From positions 1,674,001 through 1,738,000 of the forward strand of contig JARUPY010000190.1 of assembly GCA_029817715.1 (NCBI GenBank): a stretch of 64,000 nt of DNA, written 5' to 3'. Below the pieces are notes generated by a model. That model saw nothing but the letters and a program-made list of their open reading frames with translations, made no database searches and had not been told where the DNA came from. The stretch's first letter is position 1. Each line of letters begins with the position of its first letter. Positions 34,087-44,707 of the stretch are shown piece after piece. The position numbers and the translations under genes are program-made. This DNA comes from Melastoma dodecandrum. Taxonomy: Eukaryota > Streptophyta > Magnoliopsida > Myrtales > Melastomataceae.

Positions 34087-36212
34087 TCATGTCTTCAGAA
34101 ACTCCATCACGTAACTGTTATACGCGCGACACTTGACTTGGCAGCCTGAGAATCCAGCCATTGTCGCCAAGTTCTCGTACTCCTTGAGGGTCCTCTCTTT
34201 CCCACCCGGATTCTGAGCTAACATTAACAGATCTTGCTCAAACACGATATTTGCGTCCACGTCGCTGTCTGGAGTCTCCGGGAGTATCGACTCCAAGATT
34301 ATCACCTTCCCGCCTTGGGGAAGTGCTTCATAGCAGTTCTTGAGAAGTTTGTTGCAGTTTTCGTCACGCCAATCATGAAGTATCCACTGTGCAATGTTTG
34401 ATTTTGAGGCACATTGATCAGGGCGATACATTGTCACAAAAAATTGCAGATAAAACAAAATGTTCAGACCCCTGTAGTTAACACCAACAATAATATCAAA
34501 TTGTCATTACTCTGTAACTACGACATTGCAGTTAACAGTGATGATCCGATAAATTATGCACATGGCTAGAAAATGCTGACAAGAATCATCGGCAGCTCAA
34601 AATTTGGTGGAAGTATAACACCATCAATGACAAATTGGGAATGATGAATGAGTTACCTTCATGAAAATAGCATCCCCATGTGGAACACTTTCAAACATGT
34701 CTCCCCCGACGTGTTCAACACCTTATGTTTGCATCAATAAGCAAGTCAAACTTTGAATGTCAAAGCAGACATTTGAGTACTTGATTTCAGCTTGTCAATT
34801 AGGACGAACTGACCTGGATAAGAAGGAGCATTGGCCACGACGTGGGGCAAGTCATAGTTAATGCCCTTGATGTGAGGATGTGCGGTAGTGATGATGCCCA
34901 GAGTGACCCCGATGCCGCCTCCGACATCGACCAACACCATAAGCTCATTGAAACCTTTGTAGGCATCAAGTACCTTCTTGAAGGCCAAGGTTGTGTGGCT
35001 GGACATGGCACGGTTGAAGACATTATTGAACCTCTGGTCAGTTGCCGGGTATTCAAATGCAGTCATCCCATACTCCCTCTCGAACGGAACTCCACCCTCC
35101 ATAACCACTTCATTCAAGCGGAACCTAACAAAACAACCAAAGATTATACACATATCCGAGAACTCTTTTTACACAATGGTATTGAAGGCCCATCACAAAG
35201 TAAGGCTATCTTCTTTAATATTAGATATAAGCCTTATCAAACAATAACCTAATCTGGTTCTAAATATTGTTAAGCGAAGCCGACTGTTCACCTCAGACTT
35301 TCTAAATTCCCTGCACTTCACAGTTGAGGATCTGCAGCTTTATGTTACTCATACTGTTTGCGAACAAGCCTTAGAAAAGTCGGGGTCTCTGTGAATTGAT
35401 GCACGGAACCATATATCTTGGTCCAAAAATAATCAAAAGAAAGAATCGGAATGATAAAGATTTGAAATCCAAACACATTTGGTATTAAGACGAAAATGTT
35501 CTCATGCAATGAGGTCAACACACCAGTATCACGACTTTAATTGGAAGTCCTGTCACTATCTCACCCAAGAAAGAACTCGAGAAGCACAACAAAGCTACAA
35601 CCTTGACAGGCCAATCGCAATGTGTAACGAGGGGAACTCATAATCATCCAGACCACAAGCATTGAGCAATCGCGACATCGTCAAATCAACCGCAAACACG
35701 GGTTTCAATCCTAGAAATCTTTGTCATGAGGCAACCGGATTCTGAAATACTAACCAGCTCTGCATGAACACCTTGTCGTGATGAATCAAGAACAGAGGCG
35801 CAACCGACCCTTCTCCTCCATCCTCCTCTTTCAACCCCAGGAACCGGCAAATGGTTCCAGCACCATACACCCTCTCCGGTACCCCTACCACGCTCTCCCT
35901 CACGGCTCCCTTCACCACCCCGTAGCTCGCCAGCAGCCTCAGCATCCGGTCCAGCAAGCCTGGCGCGTCGGGGTTCCTGGAGGAAATCCTCTCCGCTATC
36001 TCAGAACAAGAGAGCATGACCCCTTCGCCAGCGTCCCTAAGGAGGTCAACGACGCCGAGCTCGAGGACCGACTTGAGGACCATGGGGACGACGACGCCAT
36101 TCGCCAGTCTAATGGCGAGCTTACCGACATGGACGTCCTCCGAGTCATCTCCGGCAAGGGGAGGGGTGGCTGTCGGCGGGGAGGGAACGTTGACGTGGTG
36201 AGAAGAGGTCAT
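34087..36212 (-). CDS. COMT-like SAM-dependent O-methyltransferase
   Basis: Exons (minus) 36212-35755, 35124-34814, 34721-34657, 34386-34087 total 1134 nt, 377 codons, in phase throughout. It belongs to the plant type I O-methyltransferase family (caffeic acid or flavonoid OMT), cytosolic homodimers that methylate phenolic hydroxyls. The N-terminal dimerisation domain contains [15 protein letters not shown]. The SAM motif [13 protein letters not shown] has its Asp near residue 219. The catalytic base is His about 282 in WILHDWRDE, and ILESILPE carries a conserved acidic residue. [20 protein letters not shown] is the second SAM-contact block. GGGIG replaces the commoner GGGTG. Substrate cannot be told from sequence. 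It lies between bZIP68 and IWS1, where I recall no such gene in Arabidopsis. Confidence 0.92.
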
Positions 36213-36501
36213 TTTCTTGTTTAGGACAGTAGACGCGGGGAGAGCTAGGGTTGCAGAATCACGTGCTTATCGCCACTCCTCAACAAACTCCTTACCAAAC
36301 CACTACAACAAGGGAAGAGCGAGAAGGAGACCGACCTCAAAATTTTCAAAAGAACGGCCTGTAGGTTCCCGGCCTGGCTTTGTCCGGGGATCATTAGACT
36401 TGCCACGCGATGATGATGGGGTAACTCGGACTTAGGGCTCTCAATTGGGTAAAACTTTTTTTTCGGGTTGAGTGCAGTCAGTTCCAGCATTAAAATTAGA
36501 G
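36213..36501. other. Upstream region of the O-methyltransferase gene
   Basis: Short promoter-proximal stretch on the minus strand; no clear TATA box seen. Confidence 0.3.
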
Positions 36502-38340
36502 GAATTACGATAATATCAAAAATTATTATGAAATTTGTTGCTTTTTCGAAAACTTAGCTTGTTATACGATTTCGCCACTTTTGTTTTTATATTGATTTTG
36601 ACCAATCTTGAATTTTACCATGAGAAAATCAAACAGGCATTAATCTATAAATTTCAATTATTGACTAAAAAGGTAAAAAAAATGAGTTATAATGTTGAAA
36701 CATTTCGCTTTTTATTATAGGATTTCAATGGTTAAATTAACTAAGTTGGAAATCGAAGTTGGACTGTAGTTATTGATGCTGTTAAGAATCTGTAAAATCG
36801 ACGAAGGCCGGATAATTGCTCTATTGTGGGGTTACTACTACGTGTAAATGGATTGCAAGACAATGCAATGAGAGGTTGGAACCCAACTACTATAGGAGAA
36901 ATGTTAGACAATATTTAGACCATGTTTGGTTTTCTCACAGTAAAATCCAAAATTTGCCACAAAAAATTACAACCCTAAAAATAATGATAATATCATATAG
37001 TAAAAAAAGATTTCGACAAAACAGAAATTTAAGACATAGCTTATGATATTATTTTATATTTTGCATTTAAAAATTTTTATAATTTTTTAATATATAAAAA
37101 ATTAAATAAAATTTTAAACCATACTTTATTAGAGGTTAGATTTCTTATTAACTGAATTATACAATGAATATTATAATGTTAGATTCTGATTAATTTTTAG
37201 TATATATATATATTATTTATTTATTTATTTTGTAATTTTTATATAGATGAACTCGTATAAAATGATTATCAAATGTGTTAAGTATCGGTATTCAATTAGA
37301 GGAACGAATGACATTCCATTGTTTAAGCACACGACACAATACATTTAAAGGGATTAGGATTTAAGTAAATGTGTTTTTTTTTTTTTAAGATTAGACACAT
37401 TTAAATACTTATACAACTTAATGTTGTGAATATACGCGGTCGCTATCACATATTATCTAAGTTAATGTTTTAAATTTGGCAAAATATACTATAATATCAA
37501 AAAGTATTACGAAACCTTTTGTTTTGTTAAAACTTAGTTTGTTATACGATTTTATCACTAACTTTTGTTTCTATATTGATTTTGGCCAAACTTGGATTTT
37601 ACCATGAGAAAGCCAAACACGCATTAATCTATAAATTTCAATCATTGACTAAACAAGTAAAAAAAAAGGGTAACAATATTGAAACATTTCATGTGTTTTT
37701 TATTATAGGATTTTAATGGTTAAATTAAGTAAGTTGGAAGTTAAAGTTGGACTGCAGTTATTGATGCTGTTAAGAATATATAAAATCGTTGACGCCAGGT
37801 GATGGCTCTATTGTGGGGTTACTACTACGTGTAAGGTGGATTGCAAGATGATGCATTGATAGATTGGAACTCAATTACTATAGGAGAAATGTTAGACAAT
37901 ATTAAGGCCTTGTTTGGTTTTCTCACAGTAAAATCCAAGATTGGGCACAAAAAATTACAACCCTAAAGATAGTGATAATATCGTATAGTAAAAAAAGATT
38001 TTGACAAAATAGAAATTTATGGCATAGTTTATGATATTATCGCAAAATATACGATAATATCAAAAACTATTACGAAACTTTTTGTTTTGTCAAAAACTTA
38101 GTTTGTTATACGATTTTGTCACTAACCTTTGTTTCTATATTGATTTTGGCCAATCTTGGAATTCACCATGAGAAAATCAAACAAGCATTAATCTATAAAT
38201 TTCAATTATTAACTAAAAAAGTAAAAACATGGGTTATAATGTTGAAACATTTCATGTGTTTTTTATTATAGAATTTTAATGGTTAAATTAACTAAGTTGG
38301 AAGTCGAAGTTGCACTGTAGTTATTGATGCTATTTATAAA
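36502..38340. repeat. Interleaved array of MITE arms and a shared spacer
   Basis: Three copies of a right-arm-plus-spacer unit occur, at about 36502-36915, 37479-37905 and 38042-38340 (the last truncated). Left arms lie at about 36919-37053 and 37906-38041. The offset between copies 2 and 3 is 563 bases; between copies 1 and 2 it is about 981, because about 425 bases of unrelated AT-rich DNA (37054-37478) separate the arms there. The spacer carries TATTGATGCTGTTAAGAAT and GGGGTTACTACTACGTGTAA in copies 1 and 2. Tandem duplication plus internal deletion of a foldback element explains the pattern. Confidence 0.7.
37906..38189. mobile_element. Foldback MITE, about 284 bp
   Basis: The left half (GGCCTTGTTTGGTTTTCTCA ...) is matched by the reverse complement of the right half (... 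TGAGAAAATCAAACAAGC) over nearly its whole length, so the element is two arms of about 140 bases. Both ends are flanked by TTAA or TTA, a possible target duplication. No coding capacity. The superfamily cannot be fixed without the exact ends. Confidence 0.65.
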
Positions 38341-39141
38341 ATCATTTGGTGTATATATTAATTTACAATTCAAAACAACAAAACGTAATAACGACTTTTG
38401 TTAACAAAGTGAGTCGTCAATACTTGAAATTAAATTTACAATCATTATGCTAAAATAAGTTGATGGAAAAGAGAAGTATAAATAAATTTGCTAAGATTTT
38501 GAGTTAAATGAAAAATAACAAAAATATGGAATAAAAATATAAACAACATCACAGATAAAATAATTATGTTTTTTAATACATTGAAATAACATCATCCACT
38601 TAATCTAAAAATAATTACAATTGAATCAACAATAATTAAAAAAATTATTAATATTTTGAATTGACTAGGGCACCCATTAATTACCCTTAATGGATTGTTT
38701 TCATTGGTCTACTTAAAATGTTAATTAATGTTTAACATTTTAACTAAGAGAAAAGACATCATTTTAAGAATTACCTGATTTACCCTTATTAAATTGTATT
38801 ATCGTTTAACAAATTTTTTAAATTAACAATCTTAAGGTATCTTTATTATTTAATAATTTTAATAGATATTTTTTAGTATGATATATTCATAATAAATTTG
38901 TTCTCATTCTTTGTTCTAAAATTTAGCTGTGTTTTACCAAAAAAAATGCGAATAGAAAGAAATCTTTTGGAAGTAATAGTATTTAATATTTTCTCCTGAA
39001 TATGTCATCGTCATCTTCTTCTAACCCAGTTAATACTTTTGCGCGCCTTAATTGAAATCCTTACCACCCACAAGAGAAACCGCTAAGTGTTCCTGACACA
39101 CAAACCCCAACCCTAATTTTCTCCTATCCTTAGTCACTACC
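38341..39141. other. AT-rich intergenic DNA and IWS1 promoter
   Basis: No gene recognised. The last ~100 bases before 39142 are leader-like (CCACAAGAGAAACCGC ... CCCCAACCCTAATTTTC). Confidence 0.4.
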
Positions 39142-39663
39142 ATGGCTTACGAAGATGATCCGTAAGAATTTCACGTCGACCCACTTCTTCCTTCGTGCTA
39201 ATTCGTGGATCAATCAAGCAAAGATAGAATCTTGTTTCCGTGTCCTTCAGGTACCGCGATGAGGACGGGGAGCCGTTGATGGACTACGACGACATGCAAT
39301 CGGACGGGGAACAGCCGCAGGATACGCAGCAGCAGCAGCAGCATGACCATTTCCTTGACGACAACCTTGATGGTGATATTGGGGAGGAGGATGGCGGGCA
39401 CGGCAATTGGAGGGATCGGGAGCCGTCGTCGTTCCTGGGTTATGATCCTGAACAGTCGAGGGGAAAGCCGAGGAAAAGGCTGGTGAAGAAAGGGGCTGAT
39501 AGGGATGATCATGACAAGGGGATTACCGGGAGGGTAGATGATTTTGTGGAGGATGATGTGGATGGGTTTGTGAGAGAGAGTTCGGAGGAGAGGAGGTTGA
39601 AGAGGAAGGAGTGGGAAGGGAATAGTTCGAGGAAGGAGATGAGGGGCTTTAGCCGCGGCGGCG

Positions 39664-39668
39664 GGAGC
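39664..39668. repeat. Target-site duplication GGAGC, left of Copia 1
   Basis: GGAGC directly precedes the left LTR and is repeated at 44703-44707 after the right LTR, the 5-bp duplication expected of Copia integrase. Confidence 0.9.
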
Positions 39669-39987
39669 TGCAAGCGAACCAGGAGTACCCAGAAACTACA
39701 AAAGACCACCTCCTGAAGTTGCCGATCAGCCAAACCTCGCCGCAAACGTAAACCAGAGAACAGGGAGGAAAACACAGAGAAGGAGATGAAGTTTTTCTGT
39801 TATTATTCCCAACCGTAAACAGTTACAACATCTCAATATATATACACAACATTCAGTTACAGAGGACCTTCTAACTTAAGTTTCAAGCCTTCAGAATAAC
39901 TACTACTACCAGTACTGCCATCAACAATAACATTCGTTGAACTAACAGCGCCCAACATGGCTGCTATCCATCAGGCTTTCGCTCACA
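39669..39987 (-). repeat. Copia 1 LTR (3' LTR in element orientation)
   Basis: 319 bp, begins TGCAAGCGAACC and ends TTCGCTCACA. It is followed at 39988 by CTCCCCCTCAAG, whose complement is the purine-rich polypurine tract expected just inside the 3' LTR. Confidence 0.93.
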
Positions 39988-42900
39988 CTCCCCCTCAAGA
40001 TGGGCATTGTGAATCTCTAACAATCCCATCTTGTCTAACAAGAAACGAAACCTGACTGGATGTAAGGCTTTGGTCAAAATATATGCTATCTGCAAATCAG
40101 TGGAAACATGTAAGACCTCAATATCTCCTGCAGCCACCTTCTCCCTAACAAAGTGCAAATCAATCTCCAAATGCTTAGTCCGCTCATGATAGACCGGGTT
40201 TTTACTGAGATAAATGGCCGACTTAATATCACAGAACAACTTCACTAGCTTCTGTGGCTGAATGTGAAAATCTTTCAACAAGGCAATAACCCACATCAAC
40301 TCAGCCACAGTAGCAGCAATGGCTCTATATTCAGCTTCCGTCGAACTACGAGACACAGAAACTTGCTTCTTGGATTTCCAGCTAACAAGCGAATCACCAA
40401 TAAAAACACAATACCCAGTAGTGGATCTCCTAGTTTCTACACAACCTGCCCAATCACTGTCTGCATACGCCCGCACTTCTAGATTGCCACTACTAGAGAA
40501 TAGAATCCCTTTACCAGGTGAGGACTTCAAATACCTCAAAACAGACCAAGCCACATTCCAATGCTCATCTGATGGCGTATCCATGAATTGGGACAAAACA
40601 TGGACTGCAAAAGCAATGTCAGGCCTTGTGATGCTAAGATAGATCAACTTACCTACCAACTGTCTAAAGCCTGTAATATTGACAGGATTAGTTTTATCTC
40701 CCTGAACCAGCTTCAAACCCGGCTGCAAAGGTACAGCAGCTGGTTTAGTTGCCAGTTTACCCATCTCTTCCAACAACTTTAAAGTATAATCTCTTTGTGA
40801 CAAATGAATGCCCTTCCTTGATCTTGCGATTTCCAAACCAAGAAAGTAAGTAAGATCTCCCAAATCTCTCACTTTAAAAGACTCTTATAGGAGATTATGC
40901 AGATCGGAAACAACCTTTTCATTCGACCCAGCTACTGCAATATCATCTACATACACAAGCACGGCCACAAAGCCTTCTTCAGATTTCTTGACAAACAAAG
41001 AGTAGTTAGACTGCTGAAAACCTCCATTTAGTAAGCACTCTGTAAGCTTACTATTCCATTGCCTAGAAGCCTGTTTCAGACCATACAATGATTTCTTCAA
41101 CCTGCACACCATCCTGTCTGCCCTGTTTACTGTTGAATCAGAATAAACCTCCCCCTCAATCAGCAAACCGGGAGGCAATTGCATATAAACTTCCTCATCA
41201 AGAACACCATTTAAGAAGGCATTATGAATGTCAAATTGCCTCAAAAACCAACCTTGAGAAGCATCAAGAGCAAAAAATATTCGAACAGAGGAATGTTTAG
41301 CAACCGGGCTAAATGTTTCCTGATAGTCAATGCCCTCTACCTCAGTATAGCTCTTAGCCACCAACAGAGCCTTGTACCTCTCAACTGTGCCATCAGCATG
41401 TAGCTTAGTTTTATAAACCCATTTGCAGCCTATAGCTCTCTTCCCTGCAGGCAAAGTAACTAAATCCCAAGTAGCATTATCCTTCGGGCATTAAGTTCAG
41501 CTGTCACAGCGTCTACCCAGTGTGGAATCAGTTTAGCTTGTTGATAGGAATGAGGCTCATCATGTAAAGTAAGACTGACAACAAAAGCTTTGTAGGACGG
41601 AGAAAGACGATCATAAGCAATAGAAGGATCAATTGGATAAGCAGGTATAGAAGAAGAGAAAAGAGACCTGGTAGGAGAGGTTGAACCAGCCAAAGAAAGT
41701 GACAGCCGATGATGGTAATCCTTGAGGTATGATGGAATCTGTCGATGTCTAGTGCCTCGTCTCAAAACAGTTGGCTCATCAGAAGAAATAACAGACTGTG
41801 GCAAACTAAGCTCAGGAGCGACATTGAAAAACGACTCAGAAAGATTTTGATGCTGTGATGGTTTTTGAACAGATAAACCATGAGGAGACAAATCAAGCAA
41901 AAAAGGAGTTTCAGAACAATGATTAGTAGACTGCCCTGAGGAAGAAGGGAAAAGTTTAAAAGGAAAAACAGATTCATAAAAACAAACATCACGAGAAATT
42001 GTAACGTGTTTTGTTTCCAAATCATAGACAAAAAATCCTTTCACATGTAGAGGATATCCCACAAAAATACACTTGGAAGCTCGTTTATCAAACTTGTCTC
42101 TATTTCTATTTAAGGTGTTAACAAAACATAAAGAATCAAAAACTCTCAAATTCTGATAAGCTGGAAGCTTATGGAACAAGACCTCATAAGGAGATTTATG
42201 ATCTAAAACCTTAGAAGGAAGTCTATTAACAATGTAAGTGGCCGTTAAAACGGCATAGCCCCAAAACGAAATTGGCAAACCAGCCTGAAATAGGAGTGCT
42301 CTAGCATTATGAATTAAATGCTGATGTTTACGTTCAACAACCCCATTTTGCTGAGGAGTTTCTGCACAGCTTAACTGGTGAATAATGCCACTTTCTCTAT
42401 AGAAATCTAATATAGTAAACTCAGCCCCGTTATCAGACCTGACCACTTTAACAAAAACATGAAACTGAGTCTTAACAAGATGACAGAAAGCCTTCAAATG
42501 ATGTTGTGCTTCTGATTTATAACGCAAAAGATATAACCAAGTTCCTCGAGTAAAATCATCCACAATAGTCAAAAAATATTTAAAACCACCGATTGCTTCT
42601 ATTGAATAAGGTCCCCAAATGTCAACATGTATCAACTCAAAAGCTGAAGAACTCCTAGTTACACTTAGAGGAAACATCAACCGCTTTTGCTTAGCTTCAT
42701 GACAAACACTACAGACATTGTCTGTCCTGACCTTAATGCTAGAATCTAGAGTATTAAGATGTTGAATTTTTCTAGGAGACGTGTGTCCTAACCGAGAATG
42801 CCAAAGATCAAAGGCATCTAACAAAGTACGATGAGACAAACAGAGAGAACTAGGAGAGTCATTGACACTAGCCATCTTTGTGTTCCTGACCTCTTCCATC

Positions 42901-43223
42901 ATATATAAGCCGCCTCTCTGTTTAGCTAGTCCAATCGTTGTCCACCTTTTCAAGTCCTGAACAAAACAGCAATTTTTAAGAAAAAAGATACAAAGCTCAT
43001 CAGTCGTAGAGAGCCTGCTAACAGAAATGATATTGAAGTTGAAATCTGGGACATATAGAACATCATGAATGGACAAACTGTCAGACAAAAACACTAAACC
43101 ACTATGAGTAGCCAAAACAAAGGAATTATTAGGAAGCCAAAACTTTAAAGGAACCTTAAGCAAATGAGATGAGGAAAAAAGACACAGATCAGAAACAACA
43201 TGATCTGTGGCACCAGTGTCCAC
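39964..43223 (-). pseudogene. Copia 1 pol remnants (PR-IN-RT-RH)
   Basis: Three open segments on the minus strand: 43223-41460 (protease and integrase), 41454-40885 (first part of reverse transcriptase, starting at the GKRAIGCKWVYKTK block) and 40872-39964 (rest of RT and RNase H, from RDLGDLTYFLGLEIARS). They are split by a frameshift near 41480 and a TAA at 40873-40875. The last segment runs 24 bases into the LTR. Family roles are cleavage, integration and reverse transcription; this copy cannot make an uninterrupted product. Confidence 0.88.
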
Positions 43224-43226
43224 AAC

Positions 43227-44369
43227 TCAAGTTGTTTTATCCACTGGAGTAGAAGGAAGTGCTAAAACATTTCGAAAGATTGAAATTATACCTGCTTGAT
43301 TGGGCAGAAAAGAAAGAGAAGGCTTAGAAGAAGAGGTGACATTAGCCTCATGAGTAACATCATTTCCCACATTAAGCATAGCCATTAACTGCTGAATTTG
43401 CTGCCTAGAAAAGTTCACCTGAGGAATTGTGGTATCCTGGTTCTGAGAAGTTGCAGAAATTTGATTCACAACATGTCGGCCAGAGGAGTATCTACCACCA
43501 AATTGACCTCTCCCTCTGACAAATCGTCCACCTGATTGAGCCGGAAACTCAATCAACTGAAAACATCTGTCTTTCGAGTGACCTCTCTTCCCACAATGGT
43601 CACAAGAGACATCAAACTTCCCTTTTCTCTTGTCTGTAAAGTTTCTATTCTCTATATCACCCAGTGTTTGTCCCCTGCCTCTTACTACTGCCATGGTAAT
43701 ACCTTCCACAGGAGAACTCACAGAGTTTTTCATTTGTTTTTGTATCTCCTCTTTGTACCACATTATATGCCTCCCCGAGAGATGACAGAGGCTTCTTAAG
43801 CAAAAATCCTTCTGATAAGATTCTAAAAACACTTTCATCACATTGCACTTGCTACTATTGCAACAACAACGAGGCAAAGGGCGATATATTTGGATCTCTC
43901 TTACAAGTGACTGCAGGTCACTATAGTAATCTGCAACACTTTTCGAAGCTTGAGTAAGCGAATGAAATCGCATCTGCAGATGACACACCCAAGAATCGTC
44001 CGGCTCTGAAAAACGCTCTGCCAACTCCTCCCAAGCATCCTTAGCCGAATCCAGGTAAAAAATTGTAGCAGCTATAGAAGCAGAAACAGATCTATAGATC
44101 CAGGACTTCACTAAGTCATTGCATCTCCTCCAAGCCGGGAACAAACTATCCAACTCCCCCGGTCGCTCTATGCTCCCATCAGCAAAAGCTATTTTGTTCC
44201 TAATAGAAAGAGCTACCTCGAAAGACCTCCTCCACGATATGTAGTTTCCTTCAGTCAATTCCGGCGAGACTAGCGTCCCTACTTGACTATCTGCGGGACT
44301 AACATAAAAGGGCGAGGAGGGATCCAATTCTACCACTGACTTACCGGCTGCATACGAAAGCTCTCCCAT
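43227..44369 (-). pseudogene. Copia 1 gag
   Basis: 381 codons from MGELSYAAGKSVVELDPSS, the Copia-like gag N-terminal type, with FYVSPADSQVGTLVSPELTE and a CCHC zinc knuckle near the C-terminus. In the middle (about 43850-43740) the better-conserved reading (FRILSEGFLLKKPLSSLGEA) lies in another frame, so two compensating frameshifts appear to interrupt gag. It ends at a TGA directly before the protease. Confidence 0.75.
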
Positions 44370-44374
44370 TGCCG

Positions 44375-44386
44375 GCTCTGATACCT
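44375..44386 (-). other. Primer-binding site of Copia 1
   Basis: On the minus strand GGTATCAGAGCC follows the 5' LTR end after one base, complementary to initiator Met-tRNA. Confidence 0.85.
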
Positions 44387-44702
44387 TGCAAGCGAACCAG
44401 GAGTACCCAGAAACTACAAACGACCACCTCCTGAAGTTGCCGATCAGCCGACCTCGCCGCAAACGTAAACCAGAGAACAGGAGAGGAAAACACAGAGAAG
44501 GAGATGAAGTTTTTCTGTTATTATTCCCAACTGTAAACAGTTACAACATCTCAATATATATACACAACATTCAGTTACAGATGACCTTCTAACTTAAGTT
44601 TCCAGCCTTCAGAATAACTACTACCAGTACTGCCATCAACAATAACATTCGTTGAACTAACAGCGCCCAACATGGCTGCTATCCATCAGGCTTTCGCTCA
44701 CA
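44387..44702 (-). repeat. Copia 1 LTR (5' LTR in element orientation)
   Basis: 316 bp, near-identical to 39669-39987; same TG...CA ends. Differences include one 3-bp deletion (ACTACTACTACC against ACTACTACC). Confidence 0.93.
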
Positions 44703-44707
44703 GGAGC
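44703..44707. repeat. Target-site duplication GGAGC, right of Copia 1
   Basis: Second copy of GGAGC; the IWS1 frame resumes at 44708 (AGC AGT AAG). Confidence 0.9.

Larger units (their letters stand above)
39669..44702 (-). mobile_element. Copia retrotransposon 1, antisense inside IWS1 exon 2
   Basis: 5,034 bp with LTRs at both ends and 5-bp target duplications. Read on the minus strand the order is PBS, gag (44369-43227), protease, integrase, reverse transcriptase, RNase H, PPT, the Copia order. Domains: zinc knuckle CDHCGKRGHSKDRC; protease VDTGATDHV; integrase HSRLGHTSPRK with the Cys pair CSVCHEAKQ, and later VRSDNGAEF; reverse transcriptase YVDDIAVAG; RNase H region ending near 39964. 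It is defective: a stop just before the protease DTG motif (43224-43226), a frameshift near 41480, a stop near 40873-40875, and apparent frameshifts in gag near 43850-43740. The two LTRs differ at about five bases and three small indels by eye, so insertion is fairly recent. Confidence 0.95.

Noticed and set aside
39240..39716. A 158-codon protein ending KRTRSTQKLQKTTS
   Set aside because: Its last residues come from the Copia LTR; it is the truncated IWS1 exon, not a separate gene.
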